NCBI GenBank assembly: GCA_903929535.1
Contig: CAIYVC010000125.1
Location: forward strand, 1-64,000
DNA length: 64,000 nt
From: an uncultured Caulobacteraceae bacterium
GTDB taxonomy: Bacteria; Pseudomonadota; Alphaproteobacteria; Caulobacterales; Caulobacteraceae
Direction of reading: 5' to 3'
Translations under genes and position numbers: made by a program
Notes under the pieces: generated by a model
What the model saw: the letters and a program-made list of their open reading frames with translations, nothing else
Databases searched by the model: none
Told to the model about the DNA's origin: nothing
Shown: piece by piece, positions 46,030 through 53,933 of the stretch
Layout: each line of letters opens with the position of its first letter
How positions within the stretch are numbered: position 1 is the stretch's first letter

Positions 46030-46310
46030 ATGATCAAGTCGGAATTGATCGCCAAACTGGCCGCTGAAAATCCGCATCTGACGCAAAAGGATGTGGAACG
46101 GGTCGTCGGCGTGATCCTGGACAGCATGACTCAAGCGCTGGAAGACGGCGGCCGGGTCGAGCTGCGCGGCTTGGCGCCTTCTCCGTGCGCGGCCGCCCGG
46201 CCCGCTCGGGCCGCAACCCCCGCACCGGCGAAACCGTTTCGGTCCGCGCCAAGGCCGTGCCCTTCTTCAAGAGCGGCAAAGAGCTGCGTGAAAGGCTGAA
46301 CGCCGACTAG
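46030..46310 (+). pseudogene. ihfB: Integration host factor beta subunit, interrupted by an apparent 1-base deletion
   Basis: IHF is a DNA-bending heterodimer used in replication, recombination and sigma-54 promoters; in Caulobacter it also serves cell-cycle promoters. The frame is normal for 47 residues ([20 protein letters not shown] to GGRVELRG), then shifts. Inserting one C after TT at 46171-46172 (giving TTCGGCGCC) restores the proline-containing arm [20 protein letters not shown] and the C terminus [17 protein letters not shown], ending at 46308-46310 with 93 residues. As given, the shifted frame runs to 46299 and lacks the DNA-binding arm. A sequencing error is quite possible. Confidence 0.88.
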
Positions 46311-46336
46311 GTCGGCATTCACCCTTCTTTATGTTT

Positions 46337-46362
46337 GCGCTATCGCTTCGCTGCATGAGCGC
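46337..46362. repeat. 26-bp intergenic palindrome, copy 9
   Basis: Reads GCGCTATCGCTTC then GCTGCATGAGCGC. It lies 26 bp after the ihfB stop and 30 bp before the next gene. Confidence 0.85.
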
Positions 46363-46391
46363 GTGTTGAACGCCGATAGCTGAGTGGTGCC

Positions 46392-47117
46392 ATGCCGCTA
46401 GTCACCTACCGCATCCTTGGACCTGGCCTGCCGCCTCGTCCGACCCAGATGCCGGTGCCCGGTTGGGGCGGCGATGCGAAGCCGCGCGCGGACGGCTCCC
46501 ACCAGCAGCCCTGGCACTGCCAGCCCTTCTCCGAAGGCGCCAAGTACGGAATCGAGATCCTCTATCCGTTCGAGCAGGAGCTGCGCGTCCGCACGCTGGA
46601 CGGCAAGGTCTCGCTGGAGGCCGACTGGGGACCCGATCCGGAAAACGGCATGAACTGGCCGCCCTTCCGCCCCTTCGGCGATGAGTTCTACTCCTATCAG
46701 ATCGCGCTGGACCTGAAGTGCCCGCCCGGCTGGGGGGTGCGCATGGACGCCCATCCCCGCTACTTCGTCGACCTGTCCAACGAAACGCCCCTGGCGGTGC
46801 CCGCGATGCTGCGCACCGAATGGTGGCCGATGATCTTCTTCATCATCTTCAAGGCGCCGCCCCCCGGCGTGACCCACGTCTTCCGCCACGGCGAGCCCTT
46901 CGTCCAGGCCATGATCCTGCCCGTCGAAGCCGAGATCGCGCTGGAGCCCATGTCCGAGGAAGAGGCCGCCGAGCGCGAGCTCATGGCCCGCCGCATGCAT
47001 GAGGCCCGCGACACCCTCTCGGCGGGCACGCGCTGGGTGTCGGACAGCAACACCGTGTTCGATGGCACCTATCGCCACCTGTCACGCGCGGCCAAGGCCC
47101 GCGACCCCCAAACGTAA
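46392..47117 (+). CDS. Conserved protein, DUF6065-like
   Basis: A 241-residue cytoplasmic protein without signal or membrane helices. Segments such as GIEILYPFEQELRV, FRPFGDEFYSYQIALDLKCP and VFRHGEPFVQAMILPVE recall the DUF6065 family as I remember it, in which a GEPF motif is followed by polar helices; I cannot confirm this here. The C terminus (EEEAAERELMARRMHEARDT) is helical. It starts MPLVTYRILGPG at 46392 and ends directly before a bidirectional terminator. The function is unknown. Confidence 0.65.
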   Translation: MPLVTYRILGPGLPPRPTQMPVPGWGGDAKPRADGSHQQPWHCQPFSEGAKYGIEILYPFEQELRVRTLDGKVSLEADWGPDPENGMNWPPFRPFGDEFYSYQIALDLKCPPGWGVRMDAHPRYFVDLSNETPLAVPAMLRTEWWPMIFFIIFKAPPPGVTHVFRHGEPFVQAMILPVEAEIALEPMSEEEAAERELMARRMHEARDTLSAGTRWVSDSNTVFDGTYRHLSRAAKARDPQT

Positions 47118-47143
47118 AAAGCCCCGCCGAAGCGGGGCTTTTC
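47115..47143. terminator. Bidirectional intrinsic terminator
   Basis: GCCCCGC and GCGGGGC arms around CGAA, flanked by AAAAA on the left and TTTT on the right, so it can terminate transcription from both sides. It separates the gene at 46392 from the convergent His-repeat gene. Confidence 0.9.
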
Positions 47144-47165
47144 GATCTTAAGACTGAACCTGAAC

Positions 47166-47519
47166 TCAGGTCCCGGCGGGCTTCTTGGCCGCGGCGGCGT
47201 GGTGGTGGTGATCCGCCGCTCCCTTGGAGGTCTGGGCGTGGTGATGATGATCGGCCGCCGGCTTCTTGGCTGCGGCGGCGTGGTGGTGGTGATCGGCCGC
47301 CGGCTTCTTGGCCGCGGCGGCATGATGGTGATGGTCCGCCGCCTGCATCCGCGTGCGGATCAGCTGGGCGTCCTGCGCGTCGGCCAGCTTCAGGCGTTCC
47401 ACCGCGTTGGGGATCGGCTGCAGCAGATCGGCGAAGGTCTGGGCCGGGGCCACTGCGGGGACGGCCGCCGCCATGGCGGTGATGGCGCCGATAACGCCGG
47501 CTTTGGTCTTCCTGCTCAT
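47166..47519 (-). CDS. Exported protein with four tetra-histidine repeats
   Basis: A 117-residue protein. A signal-like N terminus (MSRKTKAGVIGAITAMAAAV, ending near AQT at 26-28) precedes a short helix (LLQPIPNAVERLKLADAQDA), then four tandem units of ADHHHHAAAAKKPA; the third is ADHHHHAQTSKGA. Sixteen of the last 57 residues are His, in four runs of four, each after Asp. This suggests binding of transition metals in the periplasm, but no family is recognised. The repeats are nearly identical in DNA, pointing to recent duplication. The start ATG has GGGAG upstream. Confidence 0.75.
   Translation of the reverse strand: MSRKTKAGVIGAITAMAAAVPAVAPAQTFADLLQPIPNAVERLKLADAQDAQLIRTRMQAADHHHHAAAAKKPAADHHHHAAAAKKPAADHHHHAQTSKGAADHHHHAAAAKKPAGT
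47175..47339. repeat. Tandem repeat of about 42 bp encoding His-rich units
   Basis: Four in-frame units within the gene at 47166. On the plus strand each contains GCGTGGTGGTGGTGATC or a close variant. Three units are 42 bp and the second from the left is 39 bp. Such tandem coding repeats readily expand or contract. Confidence 0.85.
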
Positions 47520-47663
47520 CGTCGTTTTCTCCCTGTTATGTCTTAACGGGCAGGACGCCAGATTTAGGCGCGGTCGTCAATCTGGCCGAAGGCCGGATTC
47601 AACTCTCCGCTGCTTGAGCCTGAGCCGGTTTTGAGGCCCAATCCGTCCAAACGGAGCAGTCTC

Positions 47664-48068
47664 ATGAGCGTCTTCAAGGAATTTCGCGAATTCATCTCGC
47701 GCGGCAACGTCGTCGACCTCGCCGTCGGCGTGATCATCGGTGCGGCCTTCAACAGCATCGTCAAGAGCCTGGTCGACCAGGTGATCATGCCGCCGATCGG
47801 CCTGCTGACCTCGGGCGTGGACTTCGCCAAGCTGGAATGGGTGCTCAAGCCCGAGAACCCCGCCGCCAAGAAGGCCGCCGTGGCGATCCAGTACGGGGCC
47901 TTCATCAACACCCTGATCCAGTTCCTGATCGTCGCTGCGGTGGTCTTCCTGCTGGTCAAGCTGATCAACAACCTGCGCCGCCAGGAAGCCGAAGCCCCGG
48001 CCGCGCCGCCGGCCCCCACCGCCACCGAGGCGCTGCTGATGGAAATCCGCGACGCGTTGAAGAAGTAG
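47664..48068 (+). CDS. mscL: Large-conductance mechanosensitive channel
   Basis: Pentameric emergency valve opened by membrane tension on osmotic downshock. It has 134 residues: [20 protein letters not shown] opens TM1, with [16 protein letters not shown], a periplasmic loop rich in Lys/Pro, TM2 [20 protein letters not shown] and a charged C-terminal helix. I use the ATG at 47664 (MSVFKEFRE), preceded by GGAG; an upstream in-frame start would add 11 unconserved residues. The family is usually 130-150 residues. Confidence 0.96.
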   Translation: MSVFKEFREFISRGNVVDLAVGVIIGAAFNSIVKSLVDQVIMPPIGLLTSGVDFAKLEWVLKPENPAAKKAAVAIQYGAFINTLIQFLIVAAVVFLLVKLINNLRRQEAEAPAAPPAPTATEALLMEIRDALKK

Positions 48069-48112
48069 CCGACCCCTTGCAATAGGGCCCCCGCACCCCC
48101 TAATCCGGGGCC

Positions 48113-48760
48113 ATGCCTGCGACCCAAGCCAAGATCTGTGGTCTGAAGACGCCCGAGGCGGTGGCCGCCGCCGCCCTCGGCGGCGCGGCCTATGTCGGCA
48201 TGAACTTCTTCGCCAAAAGCCCGCGCTATGTCCTGCCCGAGGAAGCCGCGCGGCTGACCGCGCCGCTCGTCCGCACCGCGGTCCAGGGCGTGGCCCTGGT
48301 GGTCGACCCCGCCGACGGCGAGCTCGACGCCATCCTGGCCGCCTTCACCCCCGATCTGATCCAGCTGCACGGCGCCGAGACCCCCGCCCGCGTCGCCGCC
48401 ATCGCCGCCCGCACCGGCCTGCCGATCATCAAGGTCATCGGGGTCCATGACCGCTCCGACATCGCCGCCGCCTGTGCCTATGAGGGCGCCGCCGACCACC
48501 TGATGTTCGACGCCAAACCGCCCAAGGACGCGGACCTTCCCGGCGGCAACGGCGTCGTCTTCGACTGGACCCTGCTGGACGACGTCAAGCTCGCCCGCCC
48601 CTGGTTCCTGGCCGGAGGGCTCGATCCCTGGAACGTGGCCGAGGCGGTCAGGCTGTCGCGCGCGCCCCTGGTGGACGTTTCCTCTGGCGTGGAGCGCGGC
48701 CCCGGCGTAAAGGACCCCGACCTCATCACGGCCTTCCTTTCGGCCGTCAGCCGGGCCTGA
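48113..48760 (+). CDS. trpF: Phosphoribosylanthranilate isomerase
   Basis: Third step of tryptophan synthesis, a TIM-barrel Amadori isomerisation. It has 215 residues, with the catalytic cysteine in [15 protein letters not shown] near residue 8, the mid-barrel [21 protein letters not shown], and the phosphate-binding [15 protein letters not shown] and [19 protein letters not shown]. It leads a trpF-trpB-trpA run, with 41 bp before trpB. The other trp genes (trpC, trpD, trpE) are not in the window. Confidence 0.97.
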   Translation: MPATQAKICGLKTPEAVAAAALGGAAYVGMNFFAKSPRYVLPEEAARLTAPLVRTAVQGVALVVDPADGELDAILAAFTPDLIQLHGAETPARVAAIAARTGLPIIKVIGVHDRSDIAAACAYEGAADHLMFDAKPPKDADLPGGNGVVFDWTLLDDVKLARPWFLAGGLDPWNVAEAVRLSRAPLVDVSSGVERGPGVKDPDLITAFLSAVSRA

Positions 48761-48801
48761 TTGGCCAAGGCGTTGCAGCCAAATCGAGGACTCTTTCGCG
48801 C

Positions 48802-50028
<1,227 letters not shown>

Positions 50029-50030
50029 GC

Positions 50031-50852
50031 GTGACCCAGCAGCGTATCGAAGCCTGTTTCGCCCGGTGCAAGGCCGAGGGCCGCGCCGCCTTCATCGCCT
50101 ATGTCATGGCCGGCGATCCCGATCTGAAGACCGCCCTTGAGATCATCAAGGGCCTGCCGGGCGCCGGCGCCGACATCATCGAAGTCGGCATGCCCTTCTC
50201 CGATCCGATGGCGGAGGGCCCGCCGATCCAGCGCGCCGCCCAGCGCTCGCTGAAGGCCGGGACCAAGACTAGCGACGTTCTGGAAACCGTGCGCGCCTTC
50301 CGCGCCGGCGACGCCGTGACCCCGATCATCCTGATGGGTTATCTGAACCCCGTGTTGTCGCGCGGCTACGCGCGCTTCGCCGCCGAGGCCGCCGAGGCCG
50401 GCGCCGATGGCCTGATCATCGTCGATGCGCCGCCAGAGGATTCCGAGGATCTCGACGCCGCCCTGAAGACGGAAGCCCTGTCGCGCATCTGGCTGGCCGC
50501 CCCGACCACCGACGACGAACGGTTGAAGACCCTGGTCAAGGGCGCCACGGGCTTCCTCTACTACGTCTCCGTGGCCGGCGTGACCGGGGTCAAGGAAGCC
50601 GACGCCGACGCCGTGCGCCCCGCCGTGGAGCGGCTGCGCGCCGCTTCCGGCCTGCCTGTCGCCGTAGGCTTCGGCATCAAGACCCCCGAGCGCGCCGCCG
50701 CCGTGGCCAAGGTCGCCGATGGCGTGGTGGTGGGTTCGGTCCTGGTCGAGCAGATCGCCCAGGCGCTGGAGGCGAACCAATCGCCGGTCCCGAAAGTTCT
50801 GGCCACGGCCCAGGCGCTGGCTCAGGCTGTGCGCGACTCGCGACGTTCCTGA
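50031..50852 (+). CDS. trpA: Tryptophan synthase alpha chain
   Basis: Cleaves indole-3-glycerol phosphate and channels indole to TrpB. It has 273 residues from a GTG start at 50031, two bases after trpB; the frame extends upstream but only into trpB. Catalytic Glu is in ADIIEVGMPFSDPMAEGPPI (Glu51). The second catalytic position, Asp60 in Salmonella, is Glu62 here, a conservative change. Phosphate binding is by GVTGVKEAD and VAVGFGIKTPE, GVVVGSVLVE. Confidence 0.96.
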   Translation: MTQQRIEACFARCKAEGRAAFIAYVMAGDPDLKTALEIIKGLPGAGADIIEVGMPFSDPMAEGPPIQRAAQRSLKAGTKTSDVLETVRAFRAGDAVTPIILMGYLNPVLSRGYARFAAEAAEAGADGLIIVDAPPEDSEDLDAALKTEALSRIWLAAPTTDDERLKTLVKGATGFLYYVSVAGVTGVKEADADAVRPAVERLRAASGLPVAVGFGIKTPERAAAVAKVADGVVVGSVLVEQIAQALEANQSPVPKVLATAQALAQAVRDSRRS

Positions 50853-50869
50853 CCCCACAAGGCGTGAAC

Positions 50870-51865
50870 ATGGCCAAGACTCCCACCAAACCGCCCAAGG
50901 CCGCCAAGCCTGCCGCCCCTAAAGCTGCTCAGAAGGCCGCCGCTGCCCCGGCTCCCGCCGCTGCGCCCGCTCCAGCGGCCAAGCCCGCCCGCGGCGGCTG
51001 GCTGTCGAAGTTCGCTCCCGGCGTACGCAACCTGGTGGCCAAGCCAGCTGCCGGCAAACCCACGCCGGAGAACCTGTGGGTCAAGGACCCAGACAACGGC
51101 GAGATGATCTATCGCCCCGACCTGGAGGCGGCCCTGTGGGTCACGCCGGGCGGACGGCACATGCGCATTCGGCCCAAGCTTCGCTTCGCCTACACCTTCG
51201 ACGACGGCGCCTATAAGGACCTGCCGACCCCGACGGTGGCCGACGATCCGCTGAAATTCGTCGACGACCGCGCCTATGTCGACCGCCTGAAATCGGCCCG
51301 GTCCGCCACCGGCGAGAGCGACGCCATGGCGCTGGCCCACGGCAAGGTCGGCGGGGTGCCCACGGTGGTCCTGGTTCAGGACTTCGCCTTCATGGGCGGA
51401 TCGCTGGGCATGGCCGCGGGCGAGGGCTTCATCGCCGCCGCCGAAGCCGCCGTGAAACGCTCCAGCCCCCTCGTCATCTTCACCGCCGCAGGCGGCGCCC
51501 GGATGCAGGAGGGCGCCCTCTCCCTGATGCAGATGGCGCGCACCACCCTGGCCATCCAGGACCTGAAGAAGGCCCGCCTGCCCTATATCGTGGTGCTGAC
51601 CGACCCCACCACCGGCGGCGTCACCGCCTCTTACGCCATGCTGGGCGACATCCATCTGGCCGAGCCGGGCGCCATGATCGGCTTCGCCGGTCCCCGAGTG
51701 ATCGAGGAGACCATCCGCGAGACCCTGCCGCCGGGCTTCCAGCGCTCTGAATACCTGCTGGAAAAGGGCATGGTCGATCGCGTCGTGCCCCGCAGCGAGC
51801 TTCGCGCCGTGCTTGGTTCGATCCTGGAAACCCTGATGATGGGCCGCCGGAGCGTGGCGGCTTAG
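50870..51865 (+). CDS. accD: Acetyl-CoA carboxylase carboxyltransferase beta subunit, zinc ribbon degenerate
   Basis: Transfers CO2 from biotin to acetyl-CoA in fatty acid synthesis. It has 331 residues. An Ala/Pro/Lys-rich N-terminal region (2-45) is followed by ENLWVKDPDNGEMIYRPDLE, where other AccD proteins have a Cys4 zinc ribbon; none of the four cysteines is present. The carboxyltransferase core is intact: GKVGGVPTVVLVQDFAFMGG, FTAAGGARMQEGALSLMQMA and TDPTTGGVTASYAML. I use the ATG at 50870 (AAGGC upstream); a GTG 6 bases earlier is possible. It follows trpA by 17 bp. Confidence 0.96.
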   Translation: MAKTPTKPPKAAKPAAPKAAQKAAAAPAPAAAPAPAAKPARGGWLSKFAPGVRNLVAKPAAGKPTPENLWVKDPDNGEMIYRPDLEAALWVTPGGRHMRIRPKLRFAYTFDDGAYKDLPTPTVADDPLKFVDDRAYVDRLKSARSATGESDAMALAHGKVGGVPTVVLVQDFAFMGGSLGMAAGEGFIAAAEAAVKRSSPLVIFTAAGGARMQEGALSLMQMARTTLAIQDLKKARLPYIVVLTDPTTGGVTASYAMLGDIHLAEPGAMIGFAGPRVIEETIRETLPPGFQRSEYLLEKGMVDRVVPRSELRAVLGSILETLMMGRRSVAA

Positions 51866-51870
51866 GGAAG

Positions 51871-52212
51871 ATGGCCTTCGACGCGGTCCTGGCTGAGCGC
51901 CTGCGCGACATCTTCCAGCCGATTGGTCCGGTGCGCGAGGTCCGCATGTTCGGCGGTATCGCCTTCATGTTCCACGGCCACATGTGCGTCTGCGTCCGCG
52001 ACGAGGAGATCTACGTCCGGCTGGGCCAGGACGGCGTGAGCGCGGCCATCGCGGCGGGCGAGGCCCAGGCCTTCCGTCCCACCCGCAACGCCACCGCCAT
52101 CGGCCTTGCCACCGTCCCGGACGCTGCCAGCCTGGACGACGAGGACCTGGAGGCCTGGGTCCATCGCGCGGCGGCCTTCGTGCGCACCCTGCCGCCCAAG
52201 CCCATCTCATGA
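51871..52212 (+). CDS. TfoX/Sxy N-terminal domain protein
   Basis: A 113-residue protein consisting only of the TfoX/Sxy N-terminal domain: LRDIFQPIGPVREVRMFGGI, AFMFHGHMCVCVRDEEIYVR and a final Trp/Arg-containing helix. Related domains occur in competence regulators, but standalone forms are widespread and of unknown function. It sits 5 bp after accD and overlaps folC by 4 bases (ATGA), thus splitting the usual accD-folC pair in an otherwise coupled operon. Confidence 0.9.
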   Translation: MAFDAVLAERLRDIFQPIGPVREVRMFGGIAFMFHGHMCVCVRDEEIYVRLGQDGVSAAIAAGEAQAFRPTRNATAIGLATVPDAASLDDEDLEAWVHRAAAFVRTLPPKPIS

Positions 52213-53519
52213 GCGACCACCTGCGCCCCCACGACGCCGCGCTGGAGCGGCTGCGCGGCCTGCATCCGATCAAGATCGACCTGTCGCTCGGCCGCATCGA
52301 GCGGTTGCTCGAGGCGCTCGGCCGCCCTCAGGACCGTCTGCCGCCGGTCATCCATGTCGCGGGCACCAACGGCAAGGGCTCCACCTGCGCCTTCCTGCGC
52401 AGCATTGCCGAGGCGGCGGGCCTGAAGGTCCACGTCTTGACCTCGCCCAACCTGGTCCGCTTCGTCGAGCGCATCCGTCTGGCCGGGACCCTGATCACCG
52501 AAACTCACTTGGCCGAGGTCCTGGCGCGGGTCGAGGCGGCCAACGCCGGCCAGCCGATCACCTTCTTCGAGATCGTCACCGCCGCGGCCCTGGTCGCCTT
52601 CGCCGAGGAGCCCGCGGATCTTCTTGTTCTGGAGGTCGGCCTCGGCGGCCGGTTCGACGCCACCAACGTCATCGCCGCCCCCGCCGTTTCGGTGATCGCT
52701 CCGGTCGACTACGACCACCGCGAATTCCTCGGCGACGATCTGGGCGGCATCGCCGGCGAGAAGGCCGGGATCATCAAGGCCGGGCGTCCGGTGGTCAGCG
52801 CCCGTCAGGCCGAGGCGGCGGAACAGGTGATCGCGCGTCAGGCAGCCCGGCTACACGCGCCGCTCGCCATCATGGGTCAGGACTTCGACGCCTGGGAGGA
52901 GGGAGGTCGGATGCTCTACCAGGGCTCCGACCGTCTGCTCGACCTACCCCCGCCGTCCCTGGCCGGCGCGCACCAGGTCGCCAACGCCGGTCTGGCGATT
53001 GCCGCGTTGCTGGCCTGGAAACCCGATATCGATGACGCCGCCATCGCCAAGGGCGTCACGTCCGCCGTCTGGCCCGCCCGTATGCAGCGTCTGACCGCAG
53101 GGCCTTACGGCGCGATGGCCAAGGCTGCCGGCTGCGATCTCTGGCTCGACGGCGGGCACAATCCGCATGGCGCGCGGGCGGTGGCCCAGACGCTGGAAGG
53201 CCTGGCCCGCGACGGCCGCCCGTTAGCCCTGGTCGCGGGGACCCTGGCCAACAAGGACGCGGTCGGCTTCTTCGCCGCCTTCAAGGCGCTCGATCCCACG
53301 GTCTTCGCCACCGGCTTCGACGCGGACGCCGCCGCCACCGCCGAACAGACCGCCGCCGCCGCGCGAACGGCAGGGCTGAACGTCGAAATCGCGGTCGACA
53401 TCCCAGACGCAGTACGGCGCGCCCTGGGCTCCCAAGGCGCGCCGCATGTGCTCATCTGTGGCTCGCTCTACCTGGCCGGCGAAGTGCTGGCCGCGAGCGA
53501 GGAAACTTGGCCTACCTGA
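52209..53519 (+). CDS. folC: Folylpolyglutamate synthase/dihydrofolate synthase
   Basis: Adds glutamate to dihydropteroate and extends folate polyglutamate tails. It has 436 residues. The Mur-ligase-type P-loop is HVAGTNGKGSTCAFLRSIAE (about 48-67); TSPNLVRFVERIRL, EVGLGGRFDATNVI, the lysine-carbamate region AGEKAGIIKAGRPVVS and DGGHNPHGARA follow. The ATG overlaps the upstream gene by 4 bases. The stop is flush with the stop of convergent trxA. Confidence 0.97.
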   Translation: MSDHLRPHDAALERLRGLHPIKIDLSLGRIERLLEALGRPQDRLPPVIHVAGTNGKGSTCAFLRSIAEAAGLKVHVLTSPNLVRFVERIRLAGTLITETHLAEVLARVEAANAGQPITFFEIVTAAALVAFAEEPADLLVLEVGLGGRFDATNVIAAPAVSVIAPVDYDHREFLGDDLGGIAGEKAGIIKAGRPVVSARQAEAAEQVIARQAARLHAPLAIMGQDFDAWEEGGRMLYQGSDRLLDLPPPSLAGAHQVANAGLAIAALLAWKPDIDDAAIAKGVTSAVWPARMQRLTAGPYGAMAKAAGCDLWLDGGHNPHGARAVAQTLEGLARDGRPLALVAGTLANKDAVGFFAAFKALDPTVFATGFDADAAATAEQTAAAARTAGLNVEIAVDIPDAVRRALGSQGAPHVLICGSLYLAGEVLAASEETWPT

Positions 53520-53858
53520 TTAGGCGGTTTGAGCCTGGACGCCGGTTTCCTGAAGCCACTCCAGGATCTTCTGCTTGGGCATGGCGCCGACCTTCATCGA
53601 GGCCATCTGCCCGTCGCGGAACAGCATCAGCGTCGGGATGCCACGCACGCCGTAGCGCGAGGGGATGGTCGGGCTCTCTTCGATATTGACCTTGGCGATG
53701 GTCACCGCCCCGGCCAGCTCTTCGGAGATCTGGTCCAGCGCCGGAGCGATCTGCTTGCAGGGCCCGCACCATTCGGCCCAGAAGTCCACCAGCACGGGCG
53801 TGCCGGACTGCAGGACGTCGCGTTCGAAACTTTCGTCGGTCACCTTCACGGTGCTCAT
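53520..53858 (-). CDS. trxA: Thioredoxin 1
   Basis: General cytoplasmic disulfide reductase. It has 112 residues, opening MSTVKVTDESFERDVLQSGT, with active site WCGPC at 30-34 and cis-proline in GIPTLMLF around 78-85. Start supported by GGGAG about 9 bases upstream. It lies 75 bp downstream of addA on the same strand and touches folC tail to tail. Confidence 0.97.
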   Translation of the reverse strand: MSTVKVTDESFERDVLQSGTPVLVDFWAEWCGPCKQIAPALDQISEELAGAVTIAKVNIEESPTIPSRYGVRGIPTLMLFRDGQMASMKVGAMPKQKILEWLQETGVQAQTA

Positions 53859-53933
53859 GGATTTTGCTCCCATCGGGGAAATGGACCTGGCCACGCCAAG
53901 CCCTCTAGGCTCAACGATGTAGGTCTCCCGACC

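Noticed and set aside
47175-47339. Regularly spaced repeats that might look like a CRISPR array
   Set aside because: The units are contiguous, in frame and encode a His-rich peptide; there are no unique spacers and no cas genes.
47606-47619. Half copy of the 26-bp palindrome upstream of mscL
   Set aside because: Only about 14 bases match and the outer arms are missing, so I do not list it as a copy.
50870-51005. Ala/Pro-rich start of accD as a tandem repeat or separate gene
   Set aside because: It is ordinary low-complexity leader sequence in frame with AccD; no regular repeat period is visible.
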